64,000 bases of DNA from Microbacterium marinum. Its GTDB lineage: Bacteria > Actinomycetota > Actinomycetes > Actinomycetales > Microbacteriaceae. Numbering within the stretch: position 1 is the first letter of the stretch; every line of letters starts with the position of its first letter. The position numbers and the translations under genes were made by a program. Below are positions 7,685 through 16,763 of this stretch, piece by piece. The DNA lies in the NCBI RefSeq assembly GCF_014204835.1, contig NZ_JACHMD010000001.1, forward strand, positions 2,790,001 to 2,854,000, written 5' to 3'. The notes under the pieces are model-generated. The model saw only the letters and a list, made by a program, of their open reading frames with translations, had not been told where the DNA came from and made no database searches.

Positions 7685-7691
7685 CGGAGCC

Positions 7692-9065
7692 TCACTCCCC
7701 GCGTGAGACCCGCACCATCTCGTCGCGGTCGACGACCTTGATCCGCTCGCGCCCATGCGGTGCGCCCAGGCCGACCTCGTGCTCGTCGAGCCGGTGCCAG
7801 CCGTCGAGGTCGGTCCACGCGACCTGCCGCTCGGCGAGAAGGGCGACGACCGCCTCTTCCTCGGGCTGCTCGGGCGCCCACCACGACGCCTGGTCGTTGA
7901 TGACGTGGCGGACGGTCTCCATCGCGTCGGACTTGGTGTGGCCGATCAGACCCACCGGACCGCGCTTGATCCACCCGGTGGCGTACACGCCAGGCACGCG
8001 CTCGTTGGAGCCCTTCTCGATGACCTGACCCTCGTGGTTCGGGATCACGCCGTGGCGCTTGTCGAACGGCACGTCGGGCAGCGGGGAACCGAAGTAGCCG
8101 ATCGCGCGGTAGACCTGGCCGACGGCGACCTCTCGGATTTCGCCGGTGCCTTCGACACCACCGGAGCCGTCGGGCCGCGTGCGCTCGTAGCGGATGGCGG
8201 CCACATGGCCGGCCTCATCCTTCACGATCTCGACGGGACGGGCGTAGAAGTGCAGATGCAGGCGACGGCTTGCCTCTCCCCCGGCGTTGTTGACGCTGGG
8301 ACGCTGACGCCACGACTGCAGCACGCGGTCGATGACCATGACCTGCTTGTTCGACGCGATGGCGGTCTTCGACGCCTCGTCGTAGTCGAAGTCCTCGTCG
8401 TAGACGACCATGTCGACGTCGTTCAGCTCGCCGAGCTCGCGCAGTTCGAGTGGGGTGAACTTCACCTGAGCGGGTCCCCGACGACCGAAGACGTGGACGT
8501 CGGTGACCGGCGACGCCTTGAGCCCGTCGTAGACGTTCGCGGGGATCTCGGTGGGCAGCAGGTCGTCGGCGTGCTTGGCGAGCATGCGCGCGGCATCCAA
8601 GGCGACGTTGCCGTTGCCGAGGACCGCCACGGATGCCGCATCCAGCGGCCATTCGCGGGGGAAGTCGGGGTGACCGTCGTACCAGCTCACGAAGTCGGCG
8701 GCGCCGAACGACCCTTCGGCGTCGATGCCGGGGATGTCGAGGTCGGCGTCCTTGATCGCACCGGTGCTGAAGATGACGGCGTTGTAGTGCTTCTTCAGGT
8801 CGGCGAGGGTGATGTCCGTACCGAAGCGGACATTGCCGAAGATGCGGATGTCACCGCGGTCGAGCACGTCGCGGAGGGCATTGATGATGCCCTTGATGCG
8901 CGGGTGGTCGGGGGCGACGCCGTAGCGGACGAGACCGTAGGGCGCCGGGAGGTGGTCGAAGAGGTCGATCGACACGTCGAACTTGCGCTCCGCCTTGAGG
9001 AGGATGTCCGCCGCGTAGATGCCGGCGGGTCCTGCGCCGACGATGGCCAGCCGAAGCTTGGTCAT
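7692..9065 (-). CDS. fprA: ferredoxin/adrenodoxin-type NADP+ reductase
   Basis: A 457-residue flavoprotein of the adrenodoxin reductase / mycobacterial FprA family. The FAD-binding motif GAGPAG is at residues 10-15, and a second Rossmann motif VLGNGNVALD binds NADPH. The segment HLPAPYGLVRYGVAPDHP is diagnostic for the family. The enzyme passes electrons between NADPH and ferredoxins, for example for P450s or Fe-S assembly. It has a GAAAGGA ribosome site. The gene follows the polyprenyl diphosphate synthase gene after 61 nt, so co-transcription is likely but not certain. Confidence 0.95.
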   Translation of the reverse strand: MTKLRLAIVGAGPAGIYAADILLKAERKFDVSIDLFDHLPAPYGLVRYGVAPDHPRIKGIINALRDVLDRGDIRIFGNVRFGTDITLADLKKHYNAVIFSTGAIKDADLDIPGIDAEGSFGAADFVSWYDGHPDFPREWPLDAASVAVLGNGNVALDAARMLAKHADDLLPTEIPANVYDGLKASPVTDVHVFGRRGPAQVKFTPLELRELGELNDVDMVVYDEDFDYDEASKTAIASNKQVMVIDRVLQSWRQRPSVNNAGGEASRRLHLHFYARPVEIVKDEAGHVAAIRYERTRPDGSGGVEGTGEIREVAVGQVYRAIGYFGSPLPDVPFDKRHGVIPNHEGQVIEKGSNERVPGVYATGWIKRGPVGLIGHTKSDAMETVRHVINDQASWWAPEQPEEEAVVALLAERQVAWTDLDGWHRLDEHEVGLGAPHGRERIKVVDRDEMVRVSRGE

Positions 9066-9126
9066 GGGTGTCCTTTCCGAGAGCCCGCGGGACGGGCGTG
9101 ACGAAGGGCGCCGGTGCGCCGGAAGA

Positions 9127-10188
9127 TCAGCTGGAGCGGTCGACCATGACCTGGGAGAACCGGGTCAGCGACTCGCGGACGACACCGTCGGGCAGCGGCG
9201 CCAGCGCGGCGACCGCGCGGTCGGCCCACTGGTGCGCGAGGGTCCGCGTCGCTTCGGTGACCGGGTGCTCGCGGAGGGAGGCGAGCGGCGCGTCGAGGAT
9301 GGCGGGGTCCGCTCCGTCGGCGATACGCGCCACCCCGTCGTCGATGGTCGCCTTGAGCGCCTGCGACGAGGGGTCGCCGGCGCGGCCGAGCAGCAGGTAC
9401 GGCATCGTCGGGACGCCCGCACGCAGGTCGGTGCCGGGCACCTTGCCGGTCTCCTCCGCGTCTGCGGAGAGGTCGATGACGTCGTCGAGGAGCTGGAACG
9501 CAACACCCACGCGCTCACCGAACTCGCGCACCGGTGCGGCGTACTCGTCGGGGGCGTCGGAGAAGACGACGCCGGCCTCAGCCGCCGCGGCGATGAGGGA
9601 GCCGGTCTTGTCGCTGAGCACCTGCAGGTAGAAATCGACCGGGTCATCCCCCGCCTGCGCGCCGACCGTCTCGTGCATCTGCCCGAGGACGAGGCGCTCG
9701 AAGGTGTCGGCCTGCATGCGGATCGCCCGCTCGCCGATCGTCGCCATCAGCTGGCTCGCCCGGGAGAAGAGCAGGTCGCCCGTGAGGATCGCGACGCTGT
9801 TGCCCCAGACGGCGTGGGCGCTGGGAACGCCGCGACGGCGGTCCGCCTCGTCCATGACGTCGTCGTGGTACAGCGAACCGAGGTGGGTCATCTCGAGGGC
9901 CACCGCACCGGCGATGACGTGGTCGGTCACGCCGGAGCCGAGCTGAGCCGTCAGGATCGAGAGCATCGGCCGCAGACGCTTGCCACCGGCCTCGTACAGG
10001 TAGCGCGACGTGACGTCGGCGAGGGAATCCCCCACCGTGAGCTCACCAGCGAGGCGCTCCTCGACCTGGTCGAGTCCGACCTCGACGGTCGTGAGCAGTT
10101 TGCGCAGCCGCGGGCCCGCGAAGATCCGCTCGGTGACACCGAGGCGGCTCGCGAACTGCGAACCCGGAGTCGCGGGACGGGGAGTCAT
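9127..10188 (-). CDS. long-chain polyprenyl diphosphate synthase (menaquinone side chain)
   Basis: A 353-residue trans-isoprenyl diphosphate synthase. The first aspartate-rich motif DDVMD is at 109-113 and the second, DDVID, at 235-239; both bind magnesium and the allylic diphosphate. It condenses isopentenyl diphosphate into the polyprenyl tail that MenA attaches to dihydroxynaphthoate. The chain-length-determining residues before the first DDxxD (LGSLYH) include small side chains, fitting a long product such as C40-C60. The ATG overlaps the menG stop by four bases, the same coupling seen in many actinobacteria, which supports the quinone role. Confidence 0.93.
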   Translation of the reverse strand: MTPRPATPGSQFASRLGVTERIFAGPRLRKLLTTVEVGLDQVEERLAGELTVGDSLADVTSRYLYEAGGKRLRPMLSILTAQLGSGVTDHVIAGAVALEMTHLGSLYHDDVMDEADRRRGVPSAHAVWGNSVAILTGDLLFSRASQLMATIGERAIRMQADTFERLVLGQMHETVGAQAGDDPVDFYLQVLSDKTGSLIAAAAEAGVVFSDAPDEYAAPVREFGERVGVAFQLLDDVIDLSADAEETGKVPGTDLRAGVPTMPYLLLGRAGDPSSQALKATIDDGVARIADGADPAILDAPLASLREHPVTEATRTLAHQWADRAVAALAPLPDGVVRESLTRFSQVMVDRSS

Positions 10189-10961
10189 TCCTCCAGCGTA
10201 CCCGTCCGGCCCTCGGCCCGGTCGCCCGCAGACTCCCCCTTGCGTGCGCGGTGAAGCGCCACGATGCCGAAGGTCAGATCGCGATACTCGACCGAGTCCC
10301 AGCCCGCCCCTCGGATGCGCGCGGCGAGCGCGGCCTGGTCGGGCCAATCGCGGATCGATTCGTTGAGGTAGTCGTAGGCGTCGGCGTTCGTGCTGACGGC
10401 CTTCGCGACGATCGGCAGGACCCGATCGTTGTAGAACGAGTAGAGGGTCCGCATGAGTGGAGCCTGCGGGTGCGAGAACTCGCACACGACGAGCGTCCCG
10501 CCGGGCTTCGTCACGCGGAGCATCTCGCCCAGGGCCTTGTCGGGGTCATTGACGTTGCGAAGGCCGAACGAGATCGTCACGGTGTCGAACTCGTCGTCGG
10601 CGAACGGCAGAGCCGTGGCATCCGCTTCGGTGAAGCTCAGGTTCGGGATGCCGCCGTGGCGACGCCGCCCCTCGGCGATCATGCCGGCGGAGAAGTCCGC
10701 GGCGACCACGTCGGCGCCCGAACGGGCGAGCGCGACAGAGCTCGCACCGGTCCCCGCGGCGAGGTCGAGGATCCGCTGGCCCGGCCGGGGCGCGATGGCA
10801 CGCGTCGCCGCGACCCGCCACAGCTTGTCGTTGCCGAGGCTGAGGACGGTGTTGGTGCGGTCGTACCCGGCGGCGACCTCGTCGAACATGCCGCTCACGC
10901 GCGACGGATCCTTGCCGAGATCGGCACGGGTGGAGGCGGCGCGGGTCGGTTCGTCGGTCAC
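10185..10961 (-). CDS. menG: demethylmenaquinone methyltransferase
   Basis: A 258-residue class I SAM methyltransferase of the UbiE/MenG family. The SAM motif LDLAAGTG spans about residues 65-72, and the family signatures [16 protein letters not shown] and GLRNVNDP are present. It performs the last step of menaquinone synthesis, C-methylation of demethylmenaquinol. The GTG start lies six nucleotides after a TAGGCT -10 element. It heads the run to the polyprenyl synthase and is divergent from menF, whose promoter carries the same hexamer at the same distance. Confidence 0.95.
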   Translation of the reverse strand: MTDEPTRAASTRADLGKDPSRVSGMFDEVAAGYDRTNTVLSLGNDKLWRVAATRAIAPRPGQRILDLAAGTGASSVALARSGADVVAADFSAGMIAEGRRRHGGIPNLSFTEADATALPFADDEFDTVTISFGLRNVNDPDKALGEMLRVTKPGGTLVVCEFSHPQAPLMRTLYSFYNDRVLPIVAKAVSTNADAYDYLNESIRDWPDQAALAARIRGAGWDSVEYRDLTFGIVALHRARKGESAGDRAEGRTGTLEE

Positions 10962-10967
10962 GTACCG

Positions 10968-11030
10968 AGCCTAATCGGGGCGGGCTTGCCCGGGGCCCGC
11001 CGCGGCTCGGCTGACCAGCCGGATTAGGCT
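10968..11030. promoter_or_regulatory. divergent leaderless promoters of menG and menF
   Basis: TAGGCT occurs at 10968-10973 on the minus strand and again at 11025-11030 on the plus strand. Each ends six nucleotides before the GTG of menG and menF respectively. The two promoters thus have identical -10 hexamers and identical spacing, suggesting matched expression. Confidence 0.65.
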
Positions 11031-11036
11031 GAAGGA

Positions 11037-12287
11037 GTGACCTCGTCTGCGCTCGGCATCCCGCGGCTGCGTGCCGTCACCCGGCGGATCGAACCGGTCG
11101 ATGAACCGCTGATCTACGCCTCCCCCGAAGATCCCACCGTGTGGTCGCGCCGCGGTGACCTTCTCATCGGCGTCGGGCGCGCGGCCGAACTCCCCGCCGG
11201 CGCAGCCGCCGCGCAGTGGTGGCGCGAGGTCACCGCCGCATCGGAGATCGACGACAAGGTCCGCCTCGCCGGGTCGGGCCTCGTCGCCTTCGGCACGCTG
11301 CCCTTCGACCCGGCGAACAGCTCGGCGAGCGCCGCCCTCGCCGTGCCGCGCATGATCATCGGGCGCCGCGGGGACACGAGCTGGGTCACCCACGTCTTCG
11401 TCGAAGGCGAACCGGAACGCGACGAGCCTCAGGCGATCGCGTTCGGCCCGCACTGGTCGGCCACCGTCGGCCCCGGGGCCTGCACGCCCGACGGCTACCA
11501 GGGCGAGGTGCGCGCCGGCCTCGAGGCGATCGCGTCCGGCGAGGTCGCGAAGGTCGTCCTCGCCCGCGACCTGGTGGGCACCGTTCCCGCCGGCTCCGAC
11601 CTGCGCCGGCTCGTCCGTGCGCTGGCATCGGCGTACCCCGACACGTGGACCTTCGCCGTCGACGGCACCATCGGGGCGAGCCCCGAGACCCTCGTGACCG
11701 TGTCGGGAGGCACCGTCACCGCACGGGTCCTGGCGGGAACCGCCGCCCGCGGCGCCGATGCGGACGCCGACACCGCGGCATCCGTCGCCCTCGCGACGAG
11801 CCCCAAGGACCTCGACGAACACCGGTACGCCGTGCAGAGTGTGCTGACGGCGTTGCGCGAGCACACGACCGCACTGGTCGCCGAGCCCGAACCGTTCATG
11901 CTGAAGCTGCCGAATGTCTGGCACCTCGCGACGGATGTCGAGGGCAGCCTGTCGGGGCGGGCGTCCTCGCTCGACCTCGTCGCGGTGCTGCACCCGACGG
12001 CGGCCGTCGCCGGCACACCGACGCAGGCAGCGCTCGAGGCCATCCGCCGGATCGAGCCGTTCGATCGGGGCCGCTATGCCGGACCCGTCGGCTGGATCGA
12101 TGCGCAGGGCGACGGCGAGTGGGCCATCGCGCTGCGCTGCGCGCAGTTCGACGTGAACGGGGCGTCCGACGACGGCATCCCGTTCGTCGCACATGCCGGC
12201 GCGGGCATCGTCGCCGGCAGCGACCCCGAGACCGAGATGCTCGAGACGCGGGTCAAGTTCCGACCGATCGTCGACGCGCTGGCCTGA
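11037..12287 (+). CDS. menF: isochorismate synthase
   Basis: A 416-residue chorismate-utilising enzyme. The conserved C-terminal half shows GEVAKVVLARDL, GASPETLV, LAGTAARG, HPTAAVAGTP and the late GAGIVAGSDPE segment, all typical of the MenF/EntC/DhbC family, with magnesium-binding glutamates in the last blocks. It converts chorismate to isochorismate, the first committed step to menaquinone. No siderophore genes are nearby, and the other men genes are, so MenF rather than a siderophore synthase is favoured. The GTG start follows a TAGGCT -10 element by six nucleotides. Confidence 0.92.
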   Translation: MTSSALGIPRLRAVTRRIEPVDEPLIYASPEDPTVWSRRGDLLIGVGRAAELPAGAAAAQWWREVTAASEIDDKVRLAGSGLVAFGTLPFDPANSSASAALAVPRMIIGRRGDTSWVTHVFVEGEPERDEPQAIAFGPHWSATVGPGACTPDGYQGEVRAGLEAIASGEVAKVVLARDLVGTVPAGSDLRRLVRALASAYPDTWTFAVDGTIGASPETLVTVSGGTVTARVLAGTAARGADADADTAASVALATSPKDLDEHRYAVQSVLTALREHTTALVAEPEPFMLKLPNVWHLATDVEGSLSGRASSLDLVAVLHPTAAVAGTPTQAALEAIRRIEPFDRGRYAGPVGWIDAQGDGEWAIALRCAQFDVNGASDDGIPFVAHAGAGIVAGSDPETEMLETRVKFRPIVDALA

Positions 12288-12301
12288 CCGCGCCGGCGCC
12301 C

Positions 12302-13165
12302 TCAGGTCGCCGCGAGTCGCGCCTTCTCGGCCTCGACGTCGAAGTCGGCCGCGGGCCACTGCGGGTCGATGCGCTCGAGCGCGTCGAGCAGCAACGCCTG
12401 CACCGCGAGGCGGGCGTACCATTTCGCGTTCGCGGGAACGACGAACCACGGTGCGTTCGCCGTGGAGGTGCGATCGAACACCGTCTGGTAGGCGTCCATG
12501 TAGGCGGGCCAGAGTTGACGCTCGTCGACGTCGCCCGGGTTGTACTTCCAGTGCTTGTCGGGACGCTCCAGCCGTTCGCCGAGCCGCGCCTTCTGCTCGT
12601 CGGATGAGATGTGCAGCATGACCTTGACGATGTGGACGCCCCGATCGGTGAGGCGCTGCTCGAAATCGACGATGGCCTCGTAGCGGCGCTCGATCTCGTC
12701 GGGCGGAGCGAGCTGACGCACACGACCGATCAGCACGTCTTCGTAGTGCGAGCGGTCGAAGACGCCGATGTACCCCGCCTCGGGCACCTCGCGCTCGATG
12801 CGCCACAGGAAGTCGTGGGCGAGCTCTTCGGGGGTGGGCTTCTTGAAGGCTTTGAGGTGCACCCCTTGCGGGTCGGTCGCACCGATGACGTGACGGACGA
12901 TGCCGCCCTTGCCTGCCGAGTCCATCGCCTGGAGTACGAGCAGCAGTGACGGTGCTCCGTCGTCGAGGCGACTCTGCGCGAAGAGCCGTTCCTGCAGTTC
13001 GTCGAACTGCTCGGCGCCGTCCGCGAGGTCGGCCTTCGCGGCGCTCTTGCCGCCCTCGTAGCCGGGGGTGGCCGCGGGGTCGACGTCGTGCAGTCGGAAT
13101 CCCTCCCCCACTCGCAACAGCTGCGCGGGGTCGCCGGTCCAGTTCTTCTGACTCGTCGCTGTCAT
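12302..13165 (-). CDS. ppk2: polyphosphate kinase 2 family protein
   Basis: A 287-residue PPK2 enzyme. The Walker A region QAMDSAGKGG lies at residues 79-88, the Walker B/lid region FDRSHYEDVL starts at 136, and the conserved KFFL-like basic patch is replaced by the standard KVMLHIS strand. PPK2 enzymes transfer phosphate between polyphosphate and nucleoside mono- or diphosphates; single-domain members of about 290 residues with an N-terminal extension often belong to class III, which act on AMP and ADP. It is convergent with menF, 14 nt apart, and sits inside the men region without evident metabolic link. The start has GAGGGG directly before the ATG. Confidence 0.92.
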   Translation of the reverse strand: MTATSQKNWTGDPAQLLRVGEGFRLHDVDPAATPGYEGGKSAAKADLADGAEQFDELQERLFAQSRLDDGAPSLLLVLQAMDSAGKGGIVRHVIGATDPQGVHLKAFKKPTPEELAHDFLWRIEREVPEAGYIGVFDRSHYEDVLIGRVRQLAPPDEIERRYEAIVDFEQRLTDRGVHIVKVMLHISSDEQKARLGERLERPDKHWKYNPGDVDERQLWPAYMDAYQTVFDRTSTANAPWFVVPANAKWYARLAVQALLLDALERIDPQWPAADFDVEAEKARLAAT

Positions 13166-13246
13166 CCCCTCATCATGGCGATGACGGTGCCGTCACGCAC
13201 CCCGTTGACGGGGCGGATGCCACGGCTCTGCGATCAGCGGGCAAGT

Positions 13247-13273
13247 GGAATTCAGCGAGCCAGGAATTCAGCG
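13247..13273. repeat. 11-bp direct repeat at the menD stop
   Basis: GGAATTCAGCG occurs at 13247-13257 and 13263-13273, sixteen bases apart. The second copy contains the menD stop codon. EcoRI-like GAATTC is otherwise rare in such G+C-rich DNA, so this looks like a small local duplication. Confidence 0.7.
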
Positions 13274-15049
13274 GGCGAGGGGGACCTCGATGATCTGCCG
13301 ACCTCCGACCGGTGCGGTGAGCGCCTGGTCGAGGGCACCGCGCGTGGCGACGCGGGTGTACTCCCACCCGTACGCGCGGGCGAGCTCCTCGAGGCGCGCC
13401 GTCTGCGGCGTGAAGAACACCCGGTCGAAGGCGTCGGGCGACGCCACGTCATGCACCTCGAGTCCGTCGAAGATCGTGCCACCGCCGTCGTTGCCGACGA
13501 TGACCTGGATCCGCGGCTCACCCTCGGCAGGGGGGAGCAGGAGGGCTCCGACGTCGTGGAGGAAGGCGAGATCGCCCAGCAGCACCCGTGTCACCCCGGG
13601 AGACGACCCGCGCTGGGCCGCCACCGCGATGCCCATTCCTGTGGCGATCGTGCCGTCGATGCCGGCGAGGCCGCGGTTGGCGTGGACGGGCACCTTCTTG
13701 CCGCCGAGCAGCTGATCGGCGACGCGGACCAGGCGCGAGGAGCCGAAGAGCAGACGGTCGTGCGGCCAGCTCGCTCGCCACACGGCGTCGACCAGGCCTG
13801 CCCGATCCAACGGCGTTCGGATGGCGCCCAGCTCGGCGGAGAGCGCGCTCATGCGCTCGGCGGGAACGGTCGACGCCAACGCGTCCGCGTCGGGGGCGGC
13901 CGGACTGAGATCGACCGCGTGCTCCCGTGAGGCGCGCATCCACGCTCCGAGCCATTCGCGGTCGGCGTCACCCGCCGGGACGGACACCGCGTCCACCGCG
14001 GTGGTGGAGCCGTTCAGATTGAGGGGCTCGCCGGGGCCACGGATCGCCCAGACCTCGACATCGGATCGGCTGAGCAGCCGAGTCACCTCGCGGCTGAGCG
14101 TCGGGTGCCCGAACACGACGGCCCGCTCGATGCGGCCGCCGAGGGCGTCGTCCGACAGGAGGTGCCGATAGCCGTGGACGAGGTGGCGCCCGAAGCGGGC
14201 TCCGCTCACGATCTCGGCGATGAGCGGGAAGCCGCCGACATGGGCGAGCTCCTCGGCACCGGCGCCGGCATCGGCTCCTGCGATCACCACGGTGCGCGGT
14301 CCGCGCGGCAGCGGCGTCGCCACCGCCGGATCGTCGGGAAGGTCGGCGGCTCCGATCCCGCCTCCACCCTGGTAGTGCGCGCCCCACATCTCGTCGGGCG
14401 CTTCCGCGGTGACCTCGGCGCCGACGACGGATGCCGCGGCATCCGTCAGCCAGTCGGGAAGCACGCCGGAGAGCGGCTCGCGGTAGGGCAGGTTCAGGTG
14501 CACGGGGCCGGCGGCCCGATTGCCCGCCCCCATCGCCGCGCCGAAGGCCGCATCGGCGACCGCCGCGAGAGCGGCCGACTGCTCACCGTCGACGTCGTCG
14601 ACGAGCTCGGGAACGGGGAGGTCGGCTTCGAACCGCACGTACGCGCTGAACATGCCCGGCTGCCGCGTCGCCTGGTTGGCCCCGACCCCGCGCAGTTCGG
14701 GCGGACGGTCAGCCGTCAGCAGCAGAAGGGGAACGCCGGCGTGGTGGGCTTCGAGCACCGCGGGCAGGAGATTCGCGACGGCGGTGCCGGACGTACAGAT
14801 CACGACCGCGGGCACGCGTGTCTCGCGGCCGACACCGAGAGCGGTGAAGCCTGCGACGCGCTCATCGATCCGCACGTGCACATCGGCTCGGCCACGTCGT
14901 TCGAGTTCCGCGGCGACGAGGGCGAGCGCCTGGGAGCGGGAGCCGGGGGCGACGACGAGATGGCGGACACCGCGCCAAACGAGGCGGCGCAGGAGCGCGG
15001 CAGCGGCGTCGGCGGCGGGCGCGCGCCCTCCCGTGTCGGGCGCGGTCAT
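13268..15049 (-). CDS. menD: SEPHCHC synthase (2-succinyl-5-enolpyruvyl-6-hydroxy-3-cyclohexene-1-carboxylate synthase)
   Basis: A 593-residue thiamine-diphosphate enzyme. The N-terminal Pyr domain has VVAPGSRSQALAL and VVICTSGTAVANLLPAVLEA, and the C-terminal PP domain has the cofactor motif beginning GDLAFLHD and ending in GNDGGG. MenD condenses isochorismate with 2-oxoglutarate. A 22-bp palindrome within the coding sequence (14426-14447) encodes an Ala-rich stretch. The ATG lies one base after the stop of the upstream PLDc_N gene, so the two are coupled. Confidence 0.95.
   Translation of the reverse strand: MTAPDTGGRAPAADAAAALLRRLVWRGVRHLVVAPGSRSQALALVAAELERRGRADVHVRIDERVAGFTALGVGRETRVPAVVICTSGTAVANLLPAVLEAHHAGVPLLLLTADRPPELRGVGANQATRQPGMFSAYVRFEADLPVPELVDDVDGEQSAALAAVADAAFGAAMGAGNRAAGPVHLNLPYREPLSGVLPDWLTDAAASVVGAEVTAEAPDEMWGAHYQGGGGIGAADLPDDPAVATPLPRGPRTVVIAGADAGAGAEELAHVGGFPLIAEIVSGARFGRHLVHGYRHLLSDDALGGRIERAVVFGHPTLSREVTRLLSRSDVEVWAIRGPGEPLNLNGSTTAVDAVSVPAGDADREWLGAWMRASREHAVDLSPAAPDADALASTVPAERMSALSAELGAIRTPLDRAGLVDAVWRASWPHDRLLFGSSRLVRVADQLLGGKKVPVHANRGLAGIDGTIATGMGIAVAAQRGSSPGVTRVLLGDLAFLHDVGALLLPPAEGEPRIQVIVGNDGGGTIFDGLEVHDVASPDAFDRVFFTPQTARLEELARAYGWEYTRVATRGALDQALTAPVGGRQIIEVPLAR
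14426..14447. repeat. 22-bp palindrome made of two opposed GGATGCC motifs
   Basis: Within menD, the over-represented words GGATGCCGC and GCGGCATCC overlap head to head, giving a perfect 22-bp inverted repeat. It is the only place where I see the two orientations fused. Confidence 0.75.
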
Positions 15050-15050
15050 C

Positions 15051-15449
15051 TCAGGAACGGCCGCCGCGCGTCTGCTCGCCCGAGTCGTCGTCGGTCGAGG
15101 GCGGGTCGACGTGGCCGCGATCGCGCGGGTCGTCGGCTTCGGAGTCGAGCGCGGCCAGCTCCTCTTCGAGGCGCCGGATGCGCTCGTCCTGATCGCTGAC
15201 CGTGGAGATCCGACCGAGGAACTCCGGGTTGTCGTCGGGTGCCTGGAAACGGGGCGCGCTGGAACGGCGGGTGCGGCCGATCAGGAACCAGAGGACGCCG
15301 CCGACGACCGGAAGCAGCACGACGATGAGGAGCCAGATCGGCTTGCTCACGCCGCGGTGACGGGTCGGCGGCTGGAGCGCGCAGTCGACGATGCTGTAGA
15401 CCCAGAACGCGGTCAGCAGCAGCGCCAGAACGAGGTACACGCGCGCCAT
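15051..15449 (-). CDS. PLDc_N domain membrane protein
   Basis: A 132-residue protein with two membrane helices (about residues 3-23 and 38-60) matching the phospholipase D N-terminal domain family (PLDc_N): YSIVDCALQPPTRHRG, then WLLIVVLLPVVGGVLWFLIGR. There is no phospholipase domain. The C-terminal tail from about residue 70 is acidic and partly coiled-coil (ERIRRLEEELAALDSE). In many Microbacteriaceae such a gene sits beside menD. The ATG has a TAGGAT -10 six nucleotides upstream, so this promoter probably drives menD too. Confidence 0.85.
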   Translation of the reverse strand: MARVYLVLALLLTAFWVYSIVDCALQPPTRHRGVSKPIWLLIVVLLPVVGGVLWFLIGRTRRSSAPRFQAPDDNPEFLGRISTVSDQDERIRRLEEELAALDSEADDPRDRGHVDPPSTDDDSGEQTRGGRS

Positions 15450-15455
15450 GACTCC

Positions 15456-15461
15456 ATCCTA
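15456..15461 (-). promoter_or_regulatory. -10 element (TAGGAT) of the PLDc_N-menD unit
   Basis: TAGGAT ends six nucleotides before the ATG at 15449. With menD only one base behind the PLDc_N stop, this is probably the promoter of menD as well. Confidence 0.55.
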
Positions 15462-15513
15462 AGCGGGGCGCGCTCGCGGAGGGCGCTCACCCGTGCGGTC
15501 GTAGAATGGGAGC

Positions 15514-15774
15514 ATGCGCGCCCGCTCCGCTTTCGTCTACTCGCTGCTGCGGCTGCTCGCCTTCTTCGTGCCGTTCGGCGTCATGATGCTGTTCCCGATC
15601 CTGCGGGAGCACTACTGGCTCGCCGCGATCTTCGCGGCGCTGATCGGCCTCAGCCTGTCGATGCTCTTCCTGCGTCGGCCTCTCGACGAGGTGTCGACCG
15701 GGCTCTCCGAGCGGCGTGAGGAGCGCCGCCGCAACGCCAGAGACGAATCCGTCGAGGACGCCGCGACCGACTGA
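15514..15774 (+). CDS. DUF4229 domain small membrane protein
   Basis: An 86-residue protein with two membrane helices (about 8-26 and 34-53) and a highly charged cytoplasmic tail. The pattern RLLAFFVPFGVMML and the late LSERREERRR fits DUF4229, a small actinobacterial family that usually lies next to menA or menD, as here. Function unknown; a role near the quinone-making membrane enzymes is only suggested by position. A TAGAAT -10 at 15502-15507 stands six nucleotides before the ATG. It is convergent with menA, nine bases apart. Confidence 0.85.
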   Translation: MRARSAFVYSLLRLLAFFVPFGVMMLFPILREHYWLAAIFAALIGLSLSMLFLRRPLDEVSTGLSERREERRRNARDESVEDAATD

Positions 15775-15783
15775 GCTCCCGGC

Positions 15784-16749
15784 TCAGCCGATGAAGGCCC
15801 ACAGCAGCACGGCGCTGTAGGCCACCGAGGTCAGCGAGCTCAGCTGCAGCGCGGTGATCAGCTCGCGCGGTGTGCGGTAGGTCCAGACGATGAGGGTCGC
15901 CGACAGCGAGGCGAGCAGCGCCAGGAGGCTCACCCACGCGATCGGGTAGAGCTGCGCGATGAGGACGGCGATGACGAACGGCAGCAGCATGAAGACGGTG
16001 AAGAGCACCTGCGATCCGCGTCGGCCGATGCGCACGCTCAGCGTCCGCTTGCCGGCCACGGCATCCTGAGCGATGTCCCGGAGGTTGTTCGTCACCAGCA
16101 CACCGCACGCGAGGAAGCCCACGGCGATCGCGGAGAGCCACGACTCCCACGGCACGGCGCTCACCTGGACGAAGGTCGTTCCGGTGGTGGCGACGAGACC
16201 GAAGAAGACGAAGACGAACACCTCGCCGAGGCCGGAGTACCCGTAGGGGCGCTTGCCGCCGGTGTAGAACCAGGCCGCGACGATGCAGAGGGCGCCGACG
16301 GCGAGCATCCACCAGTGCTGGGTGCGCACGACCACCGCGATCCCCACGATCGCGGCGACCGCGAAGGACAGGAGCGCGGCGGTGAGGACGGCGCGCGGCG
16401 AGACCCGGCCCGACGCGGTCAGGCGGGCGGGCCCGACGCGGTGGTCGTCCGTGCCTCGGATGCCGTCGCTGTAGTCGTTCGCGAAGTTCACGCCGACCTG
16501 GAGCGCGACCGCGACCAGCAGGCAGGACAGCGCCAGCACCCAGTGGAAGAGCCCGTCGACCACGACAGCCGCTCCGGTTCCGGCCAGGATCGGGCTCACC
16601 GCGAGCGGGAGCGTGCGCAGCCGTGCGGCGCCGATCCAGTCGCGCGCGGTCACCGGCGCGAGCTTCTGCGGGGCGGCCGTCGCTTTCGGCTTCGCCGGGT
16701 TGCCGGAGCGGCGAGCGGGACGTGAGGGGGTGCGCTTTCGGGATGCCAC
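15784..16749 (-). CDS. menA: 1,4-dihydroxy-2-naphthoate polyprenyltransferase
   Basis: A 321-residue UbiA-family membrane enzyme with about nine helices. The two aspartate-rich motifs are present: NDYSDGIRGTDD in the first half and NNLRDIAQDAVAGKRT in the second. It joins the polyprenyl tail to 1,4-dihydroxy-2-naphthoate, giving demethylmenaquinone. I chose the GTG at 16749. A TAGGAT -10 at 16758-16763, overlapping the menE stop, lies eight nucleotides upstream, and the longer frame adds a tail encoded inside menE. The first 30 residues are basic and probably disordered. Confidence 0.93.
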   Translation of the reverse strand: MASRKRTPSRPARRSGNPAKPKATAAPQKLAPVTARDWIGAARLRTLPLAVSPILAGTGAAVVVDGLFHWVLALSCLLVAVALQVGVNFANDYSDGIRGTDDHRVGPARLTASGRVSPRAVLTAALLSFAVAAIVGIAVVVRTQHWWMLAVGALCIVAAWFYTGGKRPYGYSGLGEVFVFVFFGLVATTGTTFVQVSAVPWESWLSAIAVGFLACGVLVTNNLRDIAQDAVAGKRTLSVRIGRRGSQVLFTVFMLLPFVIAVLIAQLYPIAWVSLLALLASLSATLIVWTYRTPRELITALQLSSLTSVAYSAVLLWAFIG

Positions 16750-16757
16750 GAGCAGTG

Positions 16758-16763
16758 ATCCTA
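16758..16763 (-). promoter_or_regulatory. -10 element (TAGGAT) of menA inside the menE stop
   Basis: TAGGAT overlaps the TAG stop codon of menE and ends eight nucleotides before the menA GTG. It would give menA its own leaderless transcript besides read-through from menB-menE. Confidence 0.5.
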
